A DNA stretch of 46,464 nt from an uncultured Erysipelotrichaceae bacterium. GTDB taxonomy: Bacteria > Bacillota_I > Bacilli_A > Erysipelotrichales > Erysipelotrichaceae. The stretch covers positions 1 to 46,464 of the forward strand of contig CALVFJ010000012.1 of assembly GCA_944326795.1 (NCBI GenBank), given 5' to 3'. The translations under genes and the position numbers were made by a program. Numbering within the stretch: position 1 is the stretch's first letter; each line of letters opens with the position of its first letter. The notes under the pieces were generated by a model. The model made no database searches. It had not been told where the DNA came from and saw only the letters and a list, made by a program, of their open reading frames with translations. This document shows positions 25,624 to 33,669 of the stretch, piece after piece.

Positions 25624-28098
25624 ATGAAACAAAAATTTGATGTTATCGGAATGAGCTGCAGCGCCTGCAGTTCACATGTAGATAGCTGCGTACGAAAACT
25701 AAAAGGCGTGTCTAGCGTTGAAGTAAATTTGCTTTCAAATTCAATGAACGTAGAATATGACGAAAAACAAGTGGATGCTTCCACGATAATGAGAGCAGTT
25801 CAAGAATCAGGATATGATGCTAAGCTGCCAAACGATAAAACACCTACTACAAAGATAAAAGATGATAGCAAGCTCATCAAACAGCGGATCATCTTATCAT
25901 TTGTCTTCTTGATCATCTTGATGTATATCGCTATGGGAAATATGTTTTCCTATCCTTTACCTTTTTTCTTCAAAGGTGAACAAAACGCATTATTAAATGC
26001 TTTGACCCAACTGTTGCTGGTCTTGCCGATCATGTATTTAAATCGTGGTTATTATATCAATGGTTTCAAGATGCTGATAAAAAAACATCCTAATATGGAT
26101 ACCTTGATTGCTTTAGGATCAAGCGCTTCATTTATTTATAGCGTATTTGCCTTATATAACATTGCTTATGGGATAAGTTATCAACAAATGCATATCGTTC
26201 ACAACTACATGCATGATCTTTATTTTGAAAGCGCCGGCATGATCTTGACATTGATCACCTTAGGTAAATACCTTGAAGCGCGCTCCAAGAAAAAAACAAC
26301 TGATGCGATCGCAAAACTAATAAATTTAGCACCATCGCAGGCAACGATCATCAAAGATGGTCAAGAAATCACTATCTCTGCTAACGAATTGCAAAAAGAT
26401 GATATTGTCATCATAAAGCCTGGTATGTCCATCCCTTGTGATGGCATCGTCATTGAAGGTCATAGTAGTGTTGATGAATCGATGCTTACAGGCGAGAGCA
26501 TGCCAGTTGAAAAAAGCAAAGATGATAAAGTAATCAGCGCAACATTAAATAAACAAGGCCGGCTGCTGATCAAAGCAACCAATGTGGGAAATGATACCAC
26601 CTTGGCTAAGATCATCGACCTTGTCGAAGAAGCAGCTAATTCAAAAGCACCTATGGCATCTTTAGCTGATAAGATATCTGGCATCTTCGTACCAACTGTA
26701 ATCATTATAGCCATTATTGCTTTTACCATTTGGATGTTAAGCGGAAAAAGTTTTAGCTTTGCCTTGAGCATCGGCATCGGTGTTTTGGTCATATCTTGTC
26801 CTTGCGCACTTGGTCTTGCCACTCCCGTAGCAATCATGGTAGCTACTGGTAAAGCCGCTGAAAATGGCATCTTGATCAAAGATGCTAACGCCTTGGAAAA
26901 TGCTCACAAGATCCAAACGATCGTTTTAGACAAGACCGGGACGATTACCGAAGGCCACCCATCTATCACTGATATCATCTCCAAGCATCTAACAAAAGAA
27001 GAAGCCATTAAGATTGCTAGCAGCATGGAAAAAGCTTCTGAACATCCAATTGCTAATGCATTCAGCAATTATTTTCAGGAAACATATCCTTTACAAAAAT
27101 TTACGGCATTAAGCGGGCATGGTATCAAAGCTATAATTGCTGGTGATATTTATTATCTAGGAAATCAAAAGCTCATCGCGCAAGAAGGAATAACAAATGA
27201 CTATCAACAAGAAATCACTCAGTTGATCGCTCAAGCAAAAACCCCCTTGCTATTAGCTAATCAACAACAAGTCATCGCGGTCATCGCTATTCAGGATAAG
27301 ATCAAAGATAGCAGCAAACAAGCGATCAAATCCTTACAAGATATGCATATCAAAATCATCATGCTTACCGGTGATCAACAAAATGTTGCCGTTAAAATAG
27401 CTAATCAGCTAGGTATTAATGAAGTAGTTGCCGAAGTATTGCCACAAGATAAAGAAAACAAGATAAAAGAATTAATTGCCAACAATGAATTTGTAGCGAT
27501 GGTTGGTGATGGAATCAATGATGCCATTGCTTTATCACGCGCTGATATTGGCATCGCTATAGGTGCAGGCAGCGATATCGCCATCGATTCTGCAGATATC
27601 ATCTTAATGAAGAACGATCTTAATGACGTCGTAAATGCTATCAAATTAAGTAAAAAGACCGTCCTAAACATCAAAGAAAATTTATTTTGGGCATTCATCT
27701 ACAACATCATCGGCATTCCTTTAGCAGCAGGAGCTCTATATCCATTTTTCCAAATAAAGCTAAATCCAATGTTTGGAGCAGCAGCCATGAGCTTATCTAG
27801 CGTATGTGTTGTTTCCAATGCCTTGCGTTTACGCTTCTTCAAACCTCAGCAACCCGAGCCAATTAATCCAGCACCTATTTATGAATATGCTTTTAGCATT
27901 CCTGATATGATGTGCAATCATTGCACTTCAAGGGTATCTTCTGCGTTAAATAACATTGATGGCATTATCAATTGTGATGTTCGCTTAGATACCAAAACAG
28001 CATTTATTCAGGCCACAAAGCCTCTAGACCCTAATAACATCATCAAGGTAATCAATGAAAGCGGATATGAAGCCAAGGAGATCTTACATGAAAAATAA
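25624..28098 (+). CDS. copA: Copper-exporting P-type ATPase with N- and C-terminal metal-binding domains
   Basis: P1B-type ATPase that pumps Cu(I) out of the cytoplasm. Domains in order: an N-terminal HMA domain (GMSCSACSSH), membrane helices, the actuator motif LTGESMPVEK, the transmembrane copper site SCPCALGLATP, the phosphorylation site DKTGTITEGH, the HP motif EHPIANAF, and the hinge MVGDGINDAIALSRADIG. A second HMA domain lies at the C-terminus (PDMMCNHCTSRVSSALNN, last 65 residues), like a fused CopZ chaperone. The start at 25624 has AGGAGATAT before it; the frame upstream to 25588 runs through the operator. Length from that start is 824 residues. It overlaps csoR by 11 bases. Confidence 0.97.
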   Translation: MKQKFDVIGMSCSACSSHVDSCVRKLKGVSSVEVNLLSNSMNVEYDEKQVDASTIMRAVQESGYDAKLPNDKTPTTKIKDDSKLIKQRIILSFVFLIILMYIAMGNMFSYPLPFFFKGEQNALLNALTQLLLVLPIMYLNRGYYINGFKMLIKKHPNMDTLIALGSSASFIYSVFALYNIAYGISYQQMHIVHNYMHDLYFESAGMILTLITLGKYLEARSKKKTTDAIAKLINLAPSQATIIKDGQEITISANELQKDDIVIIKPGMSIPCDGIVIEGHSSVDESMLTGESMPVEKSKDDKVISATLNKQGRLLIKATNVGNDTTLAKIIDLVEEAANSKAPMASLADKISGIFVPTVIIIAIIAFTIWMLSGKSFSFALSIGIGVLVISCPCALGLATPVAIMVATGKAAENGILIKDANALENAHKIQTIVLDKTGTITEGHPSITDIISKHLTKEEAIKIASSMEKASEHPIANAFSNYFQETYPLQKFTALSGHGIKAIIAGDIYYLGNQKLIAQEGITNDYQQEITQLIAQAKTPLLLANQQQVIAVIAIQDKIKDSSKQAIKSLQDMHIKIIMLTGDQQNVAVKIANQLGINEVVAEVLPQDKENKIKELIANNEFVAMVGDGINDAIALSRADIGIAIGAGSDIAIDSADIILMKNDLNDVVNAIKLSKKTVLNIKENLFWAFIYNIIGIPLAAGALYPFFQIKLNPMFGAAAMSLSSVCVVSNALRLRFFKPQQPEPINPAPIYEYAFSIPDMMCNHCTSRVSSALNNIDGIINCDVRLDTKTAFIQATKPLDPNNIIKVINESGYEAKEILHEK

Positions 28099-28345
28099 AG
28101 ATGCATACATCTTATTAAAAACAGCACAAGGACAAATAAATTCAGCCATAAAAATGATAGAAGATGAACGTTACTGCATAGATATTTCCAATCAATTGCT
28201 GGCAACTTCAGCCTTGATCAATAAAGCAAATAAAAAAGTATTGCAAAACCACTTATATACTTGTGTAAAAAATGCCACATTAAATGATGATATCGATCAA
28301 AAACTTGCTGAAGTTTCAGCTGTTTTAGATAAGATCATCAAATGA
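28088..28345 (+). CDS. csoR: Copper-sensing repressor CsoR
   Basis: A CsoR/RcnR-family all-helical DNA-binding repressor that releases DNA on binding Cu(I). The copper ligands are readable as C30 (DERYCIDISNQ), H55 and C59 (NHLYTCV), the Cys-His-Cys set of true CsoR, not the nickel or formaldehyde branches. Length is 85 residues from the start at 28088, which has an AAGGAG site and overlaps copA by 11 bases. The gene ends its own regulated operon. Its likely operator is the GC-rich palindrome at 25591-25610, so the operon would be autoregulated by copper. Confidence 0.95.
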   Translation: MKNKDAYILLKTAQGQINSAIKMIEDERYCIDISNQLLATSALINKANKKVLQNHLYTCVKNATLNDDIDQKLAEVSAVLDKIIK

Positions 28346-28361
28346 CCCATTATAATAGTTA

Positions 28362-28393
28362 AAAAAAGAAATAGCAAATGCTATTTCTTTTTT
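28362..28393. terminator. Bidirectional terminator between csoR and the HPr-kinase-like gene
   Basis: The stem AAAAAAGAAATAGC (28362-28375) pairs with GCTATTTCTTTTTT (28380-28393) around the loop AAAT. A/T-rich flanks give U tracts on both strands, so it can end both convergent units. Confidence 0.9.
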
Positions 28394-30089
28394 ATTTTGT
28401 TACAAGATCTAACAAGGCTTTGGCAGCATCTATGATGCCGTTATCACCTTTATTTGGTAAACCTAAGCAAGTATAGATCTCTCCGACAAATATATTTTGT
28501 TTAAATAATTGTTCAAACATTTGTTCGATCAATGGTTCACATTGCTGCTGACGCTGCATTGGTCCAAACGGATTAGCAAAGAAAGTTTTGCTGATACCTT
28601 TTTCTTGAGTCGTACCTAAAGCAAATCGCTTGCCTTCTACAAATACCGGCATAGCCTCTTCCATCGTATTGAAGCGTCTTAAACCACGAGAATCAGTATA
28701 ATTGTTAGCATACATGAAACAATCGATATGATGTTGCTGAATGACCACATTATATGGCGCAGCTGGAACGACGACTCGCGCATTTGCACTTTCAGGATTG
28801 AAGAAAATTGAACGATCCATGTCTCGATAAGCTGTTCCTTTATCAAGATCATCAAGACGAACAAAAGCACCAATTTCCGTGCCCTGTGCAACGATCTTAC
28901 CACTTTCATTGATATGAATAGAACCCATATCATCGAACACTACGACCTGATTGACGATTTCCTCCTTTGCAATAGCAGTCAAAGCTTCTATCGTCTCCGA
29001 TTTTCCAGCACCAGAATCTCCCATGAACATGATATTCTTTTCACTGCCATCTTTTAGGTATAATTTGATCATAGCACCATGGATCGGAAGATAACCTTTT
29101 TCCATCACCGCTAAATTATGCAATGTTAAGAACATTTTTTTAACATAGCCAAAATATTCGATTACATCAGCAGCACTGATCTTTCCAACCCAAATATTCT
29201 CTTTTTTATCATGATAGAAAGACGTGTCATTTTTTCCATCAGGATTACCAAATAATACGATGCAATCAGGTTTGCGATTTACACATTCTTTCATGCTTGC
29301 CATTTCAAACAGGTTAGGAACAGCTATTGCTCCACCGATAAAATCACGGTGGAAATATGCAAATAACAGCAACGTTCCTACTTTACATGGCATGCATATC
29401 CATTCATTATCTTTATGAATGAATTCCTTGATCGGATTCTGATAAGTTTCCGTAAACATTCCTAAGCGTTTATTGCTCTTTGGATGAATGATCAGTGGGG
29501 TCCTCAGCATGATTTGATTAACAAAAGGAATATTTCTTAATGTTTCATAAGCTTCTGGAACTTCCCAGTCATAATTCTGCAATAACAAGCTAGCATTAGT
29601 ACCAGCTTGAAGCTGTCTATACAATTGGTTATTGCTGCCTTGGATCTTTTGCTGGATCGTACGATAAAAGCCTAACACTAATCGATTAAAATCATCATCA
29701 GCTTCTAAAAAGTTCTTGATCTGAAATCCTTCATCATTACGGGTATAGATGATGGAATATCTTTCCATATTACGCCAGAAATGATATGCCTCTTCTACCA
29801 ACTGTAAGAAATATACTCTATTTTTTAAAGCAGGATGTACGATTTCACTTGGTTCCAAAACCAAAAGCAATTTCAATAATCTTACAAGGCTATCTTTAAC
29901 CTCAAATATCGTCGACCCTTCAAAAAGCCAATTATATAGTTCGATATTATGACAAGCCAAATGATTGAAAAATAAATCTAAAAAATGATGGAATCCTTCA
30001 GAAGATACCAATTCTTCCGGCTTGACGCAATACTGTTTAGTATAGTTAATAATTGCTAGATTACGTTTATAGTATACAGCTTCATTCAT
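28392..30089 (-). CDS. HPr kinase/PEP-carboxykinase-like P-loop protein of unknown role
   Basis: A 565-residue protein. The C-terminal half has IHGAMIKLYLKDG, then the Walker A FMGDSGAGKSETIEAL (about 355-370) and the acidic pair VVVFDDMGSI (D386-D387). The P-loop with GKSE and the preceding IHG strand resemble HPr kinase/phosphorylase, whose fold is shared with PEP carboxykinase. The protein is far longer than HPr kinase and has no visible HPrK signature. The N-terminal 330 residues match no family I recognise. A strong GGAGGT site precedes the ATG. It is the last gene of the operon with the U32 proteins and the SpoU methyltransferase. A PEPCK-like kinase or phosphatase acting on a small molecule or protein is an inference. 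Confidence 0.75.
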   Translation of the reverse strand: MNEAVYYKRNLAIINYTKQYCVKPEELVSSEGFHHFLDLFFNHLACHNIELYNWLFEGSTIFEVKDSLVRLLKLLLVLEPSEIVHPALKNRVYFLQLVEEAYHFWRNMERYSIIYTRNDEGFQIKNFLEADDDFNRLVLGFYRTIQQKIQGSNNQLYRQLQAGTNASLLLQNYDWEVPEAYETLRNIPFVNQIMLRTPLIIHPKSNKRLGMFTETYQNPIKEFIHKDNEWICMPCKVGTLLLFAYFHRDFIGGAIAVPNLFEMASMKECVNRKPDCIVLFGNPDGKNDTSFYHDKKENIWVGKISAADVIEYFGYVKKMFLTLHNLAVMEKGYLPIHGAMIKLYLKDGSEKNIMFMGDSGAGKSETIEALTAIAKEEIVNQVVVFDDMGSIHINESGKIVAQGTEIGAFVRLDDLDKGTAYRDMDRSIFFNPESANARVVVPAAPYNVVIQQHHIDCFMYANNYTDSRGLRRFNTMEEAMPVFVEGKRFALGTTQEKGISKTFFANPFGPMQRQQQCEPLIEQMFEQLFKQNIFVGEIYTCLGLPNKGDNGIIDAAKALLDLVTK

Positions 30090-30116
30090 AAAAATACCTC
30101 CACGAAAAAAATTATA

Positions 30117-30836
30117 TCACACGTGCGTTCTTTGCCTCAATACTTCATAAGCAATGACACTGGCAGCGCTACTAGCGTTCAAGGCATTGCGAAAATCGTT
30201 GGCATATGGAATATATATAAATCCATCCATCTCATTTAATACTTCTTTGCTTAATCCTCGCATCTCTCCGCCCACAGCAATCAATACTGGCTTGGTATAA
30301 TCTTTAGCTAAATAGCTAACAGCATTATTTCGATAAGCAGCAAGACATTCTATGCCTTGACCTTTTAAACAACGTAGATCTGCGCCTAGATCATCACTTT
30401 GACAAATGCTGATAAGCTCGCTAGCCCCTGCACTGCTTTTGCATATAACGCTTTGCGCCTGTTGCCAATCTCGCTTATTGCACAGGACCCCGCTACAGCC
30501 CGCACTATATAAACTGCGCAATATATAACCAAAATTAAAAGGATCTTCAATGCCCTCTAACAAGCAAATAAAGCTCTGTTTTGTCAAAAGTGCATCAAGC
30601 GGCTGATATTGACGTTCACCAGCAATTGCAATGATACCACCATGTGTCTTCCCTTGCGCTATTTTTTGAATATTTGCTAAATCATCAAGTTCAAGTTTGA
30701 TATCATTTATCTGACAGATCTTTTTGATATAATTGCTATCTTTAGTGTGTTTGTTCTTATCGATAATAACGCAATCAACTTTGCGTTTATGCCCATTAAT
30801 AACGGCTTTTACGCTTAAAGCACCTTCAAATATCAT
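30117..30836 (-). CDS. SpoU/TrmH-family RNA 2'-O-methyltransferase
   Basis: Trefoil-knot SAM-dependent enzyme that methylates ribose in tRNA or rRNA. Motif 1 is EGIEDPFNFGYILRSLYSAG, motif 2 is AVGGEMRGLSKEV, and motif 3 is IPYANDFRNALNASSAAS, where ALN replaces the more usual SLN. Length 239 is typical of a SpoU protein with a short N-terminal RNA-binding domain (TrmH/RlmB-like). The start has a GGAGAAGG site placed inside the U32 gene end. It is coupled in an RNA-modification operon. The exact target is unknown. Confidence 0.92.
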   Translation of the reverse strand: MIFEGALSVKAVINGHKRKVDCVIIDKNKHTKDSNYIKKICQINDIKLELDDLANIQKIAQGKTHGGIIAIAGERQYQPLDALLTKQSFICLLEGIEDPFNFGYILRSLYSAGCSGVLCNKRDWQQAQSVICKSSAGASELISICQSDDLGADLRCLKGQGIECLAAYRNNAVSYLAKDYTKPVLIAVGGEMRGLSKEVLNEMDGFIYIPYANDFRNALNASSAASVIAYEVLRQRTHV

Positions 30837-30837
30837 A

Positions 30838-32046
30838 TTACCTTCTCCTGATCATATCTAATGGTTCAACATTAAAATCAATTGGCACAAAAACTTCCGC
30901 CATTGGCCGATTGCTTGATATGATATCCTGCCCATCTTGATCAATTATCCTAGTAACGGTAAATGGTTCATCCGTTATATGCGGTCCAAAAACTTCTAGT
31001 TCATCATTGATCTTAAATACATTACGGCTTTGGATCTTCGCTAATTTCTTCTCCTTATCATAAGATAGTACCACGCCAACAAAATCATGAGTTACCCCAG
31101 AACCATTCACCCCATATAAATGAGTTTTATTAGTTGGCAAACCTCCATAAAAACCATCAGCGCAAGGTCGATTTTCTGCTTTGGCAATTTCCTGACGATA
31201 GTATGCCAAACGCTGAGGCGACAAATTAGTTCCACATGCTGCTATCTCATCAATCAACATCCGATAAGTTTTAACTACGGTAGCGATATAATAATTGGTC
31301 TTCATCCTACCTTCGATCTTTAAAGATGCCACATTGCTTGCCATCATGTCATAGACATAATCTACGGCCATAAGATCTTTAGAACTCATTGAAAACAAAC
31401 ACTCGGGATGACTTAATTCTTTACCATCTTTGAATAGATGATATTTCCAACGGCAACTTTGAGCGCATCCTCCTCGATTAGCGTCCCTAAAAGTCATTTG
31501 ATTTGACAAAGTACATCTACCTGAATAATTAACGCACATGCCTCCATGAATGAAAGCTTCTATGCTTAGTGGGGCATGTTGTGCAATATATTTAACTTGT
31601 TCAATGTTGCATTCTCTAGCTAATACTACCCTATCTGCTCCTAATAAACGATAAAATTCTATGGCTGGCAGATTAGTTGTCGACATCTGCGTGCTCAAAT
31701 GGATCTCTAAACCTGGAGCAACGCGTTTAGCAATTTCAATGATTGCAACGCTAGCAACAATTATGGCTTTTACCCCGATCCTTTCTAAAGTCATCAAATA
31801 TTCTTCAATACCCTCAAGATCTTCTTCATGAGGGATCATATTAACGGTAACATGGATATTTGCCCCATGGATTTTAGCAAATTCACATGCTTTGGCAATA
31901 TCTTCGATTTCAAAATTGCTAGCACGTGAACGCAATGAAAAGCGTTTACCACCTAGATAAACAGCATCTGCACCAAAACGAATCGCCGTCTTAGCTTTTT
32001 CTAAATCCCCTGCTGGAGCCAATAATTCTATTTTTTTATTCATCAT
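30838..32046 (-). CDS. U32-family tRNA hydroxylation protein (YrrO/TrhP-like)
   Basis: The U32 signature is clear: EAFIHGGMCVNYSGRCTLSN, then DANRGGCAQSCRWKYHLF, with the clustered cysteines that bind iron-sulphur in this family. Despite the family name peptidase U32, proteins such as TrhP (YegQ/YrrO) form 5-hydroxyuridine at tRNA position 34 using prephenate. The TIM-barrel N-terminus is seen in ELLAPAGDLEKAKTAIRFGA. Length is 402 residues. The start overlaps the end of the upstream U32 gene (TAATG), so both are co-translated. The tRNA role is inferred by family. Confidence 0.93.
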   Translation of the reverse strand: MMNKKIELLAPAGDLEKAKTAIRFGADAVYLGGKRFSLRSRASNFEIEDIAKACEFAKIHGANIHVTVNMIPHEEDLEGIEEYLMTLERIGVKAIIVASVAIIEIAKRVAPGLEIHLSTQMSTTNLPAIEFYRLLGADRVVLARECNIEQVKYIAQHAPLSIEAFIHGGMCVNYSGRCTLSNQMTFRDANRGGCAQSCRWKYHLFKDGKELSHPECLFSMSSKDLMAVDYVYDMMASNVASLKIEGRMKTNYYIATVVKTYRMLIDEIAACGTNLSPQRLAYYRQEIAKAENRPCADGFYGGLPTNKTHLYGVNGSGVTHDFVGVVLSYDKEKKLAKIQSRNVFKINDELEVFGPHITDEPFTVTRIIDQDGQDIISSNRPMAEVFVPIDFNVEPLDMIRRR

Positions 32047-32933
32047 TACTTCACCATACTAGTCTTTTGATACATATAACCACTGCTTAACGGATATTCA
32101 GCATATTTTTCTTCGTAAGCTTTTTTGATCGTAGTCGCATCCATTCCCTGTTCGATCTTACGATAACCAACGATAGCATCAAATACCAAATCAAAAGGCA
32201 AGAACATACGTTCAATGATAAAATGATCGATACCTTTTGCACCTAAGCTTAAAAATTCGTTGAAAGATTCCTGAATATATGGCGTATAGATACAAGTACC
32301 TTGCTCATCTTCATACACTGGCATCAGATCATCTCTAGTGGCTTCCTGCAAACGTAAATCAAAACAATGGTCCAAATCAATATCTTCATTGATTTCCACC
32401 ATATAATTTTTTAGCAACTGGCGTTTAGAATAAGACATATTAAGATAGCCATGCAGCATGATCATGCTATCGTGGGTCTTAGCAGCAATTTCTTCCATCT
32501 GTGCCAAAGTTAATTCCTTGGCAATAACACAACCAAAAATTCCTTTGCTAAGCCACACATTGATATCATAAGAATTGGCACACAAGGTATCAGGATTATA
32601 AACCAGCTTATCTACCACACCTAGCTCTTGAGCCAAAATATATACTGCTGGATCACTAAAATAATATCCATCAACATCTTGTTTTTTCAAAGATCGCATA
32701 TACTCACGCAAACTTGCTATTTCTTCATCTTGATAAATTCTATTAACTCCTATCATTACTTTCAAGTTTGCATCATGACATTTAACAATCAGTTCTCTTA
32801 GTTTTTCACGATCAAAATAAGCAGGAAATCTTGTTGCATGATGATCGTCTGCCAACATGATGATATTGCATCCTGCTTCTTTAAGTAGTTCTATTTCTTT
32901 TTCTTCTTTAATTCCGCAAATAATATTTTTCAT
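32046..32933 (-). CDS. U32-family protein, short YrrN-like partner
   Basis: A 295-residue protein that resembles YrrN, the partner of YrrO in Bacillus. It has LLKEAGCNIIMLADDHHATR, IGVNRIYQDEEIASLREYM, and MLHGYLNMSYSKRQLLKNYM. It lacks the full cysteine signature of the longer U32 protein. The start at 32933 was chosen because it matches the family N-terminus; a longer frame to 33017 would enter the riboswitch region of the other strand. No Shine-Dalgarno site is present. A TATAAT sits seven bases upstream, so the mRNA may be leaderless. It heads the operon U32-U32-SpoU-kinase-like. Confidence 0.85.
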   Translation of the reverse strand: MKNIICGIKEEKEIELLKEAGCNIIMLADDHHATRFPAYFDREKLRELIVKCHDANLKVMIGVNRIYQDEEIASLREYMRSLKKQDVDGYYFSDPAVYILAQELGVVDKLVYNPDTLCANSYDINVWLSKGIFGCVIAKELTLAQMEEIAAKTHDSMIMLHGYLNMSYSKRQLLKNYMVEINEDIDLDHCFDLRLQEATRDDLMPVYEDEQGTCIYTPYIQESFNEFLSLGAKGIDHFIIERMFLPFDLVFDAIVGYRKIEQGMDATTIKKAYEEKYAEYPLSSGYMYQKTSMVK

Positions 32934-32940
32934 CACAAAT

Positions 32941-32946
32941 ATTATA
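32941..32946 (-). promoter_or_regulatory. -10 box of the U32 operon, adjacent to its start codon
   Basis: TATAAT reads on the minus strand at 32946-32941 and the ATG begins at 32933, seven bases later. That places the transcription start at about the start codon. A weak TTACCA lies about 18 bases upstream. Confidence 0.55.
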
Positions 32947-32954
32947 ATATAATC

Positions 32955-32983
32955 TTGACAAATATGGTAAAAAAACATACTAT
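32955..32983 (+). promoter_or_regulatory. Promoter of the folT riboswitch unit
   Basis: TTGACA (32955-32960), a 17-base spacer and TACTAT (32978-32983) form a near-consensus promoter. Transcription would start near 32990, a few bases before the P1 stem of the riboswitch. Confidence 0.85.
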
Positions 32984-32995
32984 GATAGCAAAATT

Positions 32996-33119
32996 GTATG
33001 TAAGCGTTAAGTGTCATTAAATGGGAAATAATGAACGAAAAGCTATGTCTTGCGGTTTACATATAGCCCTAAATGTGAATATGTGCTCTTTCTTTCACAT
33101 ATAGGTAAAAAGAAGGAGG
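32996..33119 (+). promoter_or_regulatory. Tetrahydrofolate (THF) riboswitch with translational expression platform
   Basis: The stretch has the conserved THF-I core: GCGTTAAGTGT (33004-33014), AATGGGA, ACGAAAAG and TTGCGGTTTAC. P1 pairs GTATGTAA (32996-33003) with TTACATAT (33057-33064). Inner stems CATT/AATG and AAG/CTT are preserved. Downstream, CTCTTTC (33086-33092) can pair with GAAGGAG (33112-33118), covering the Shine-Dalgarno site of folT, and a competing hairpin ATGTGAA/TTCACAT (33073-33079 and 33094-33100) encloses this anti-Shine-Dalgarno. Control of translation is therefore likely: folate bound, folT off. Confidence 0.92.
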
Positions 33120-33127
33120 AAATATTC

Positions 33128-33667
33128 ATGTTTAAAGAGTCTTTTAATAATCTAAAATCAACCCGCATGCTAGTTTTGCTAGCTCTTTTCATTGCCTTAA
33201 AGATCGTTGTAGGCTATATCAGGATCCCCGTCGCTGATAATTTAAATATTTATTTTACCTTTATCGTAACCGCTATAGAATGTACGATATTTGGATACGG
33301 ACCTTCCATGATATCCGGTGCTGCTAGCGATATCTTAGGTTATATCGTTAATCCTTATCCCCCATTTTTCCCTGGATATGCTTTAAGCAATGTCATTGCT
33401 GCTGCTATCTATTCTGCATGGTTTTATAAACGTAAGATCCGACTTGCCAATATCATCGGTGCCAAAACAATGATCAACTATATCGTAAATGTAGGGATCG
33501 GTTCTTTATGGAGCGCAATGCTTTACTCCAAAGGCTTCATCTACTATGCTTCAACCAGCCTAATTAAAAATACGATCTTGCTGCCTATTGAAATTATCAT
33601 CTTATATTCTGTATTTAAGATGATAATCCCAATTTTACAAAATCGTAATTTAATTGATCGTAAATAA
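33128..33667 (+). CDS. folT: Folate ECF transporter substrate-binding S component
   Basis: Integral membrane S component that binds folate and works with the shared ECF energizing module, coded elsewhere. Five or six membrane helices are readable (LVLLALFIALKIVVGYIRIP; NIYFTFIVTAIECTIFGYGP; MINYIVNVGIGSLWSAML; ILLPIEIIILYSVFKM). The pattern KIVVGYIRIPVADNL and FGYGPSMISGAASDILGYIV is that of FolT-type S components. The upstream THF riboswitch confirms folate as the substrate. Length from the start at 33128 is 179 residues, with an AGGAGG site. It ends two bases from the convergent capA-like gene. Confidence 0.93.
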   Translation: MFKESFNNLKSTRMLVLLALFIALKIVVGYIRIPVADNLNIYFTFIVTAIECTIFGYGPSMISGAASDILGYIVNPYPPFFPGYALSNVIAAAIYSAWFYKRKIRLANIIGAKTMINYIVNVGIGSLWSAMLYSKGFIYYASTSLIKNTILLPIEIIILYSVFKMIIPILQNRNLIDRK

Positions 33668-33669
33668 AT

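Noticed and set aside
26460..26879. A 139-codon frame antisense to copA
   Set aside because: It lies fully inside a strongly conserved ATPase and has no ribosome site or family pattern.
28392..30089. Call as HPr kinase (hprK)
   Set aside because: The P-loop is similar, but length is almost twice that of HprK and no HPrK signature or lgt/ptsH neighbours are seen.
32934..33017. Longer N-terminus of the short U32 protein
   Set aside because: It would run through the -10 box and the opposite-strand riboswitch promoter, and relatives begin at the later Met.
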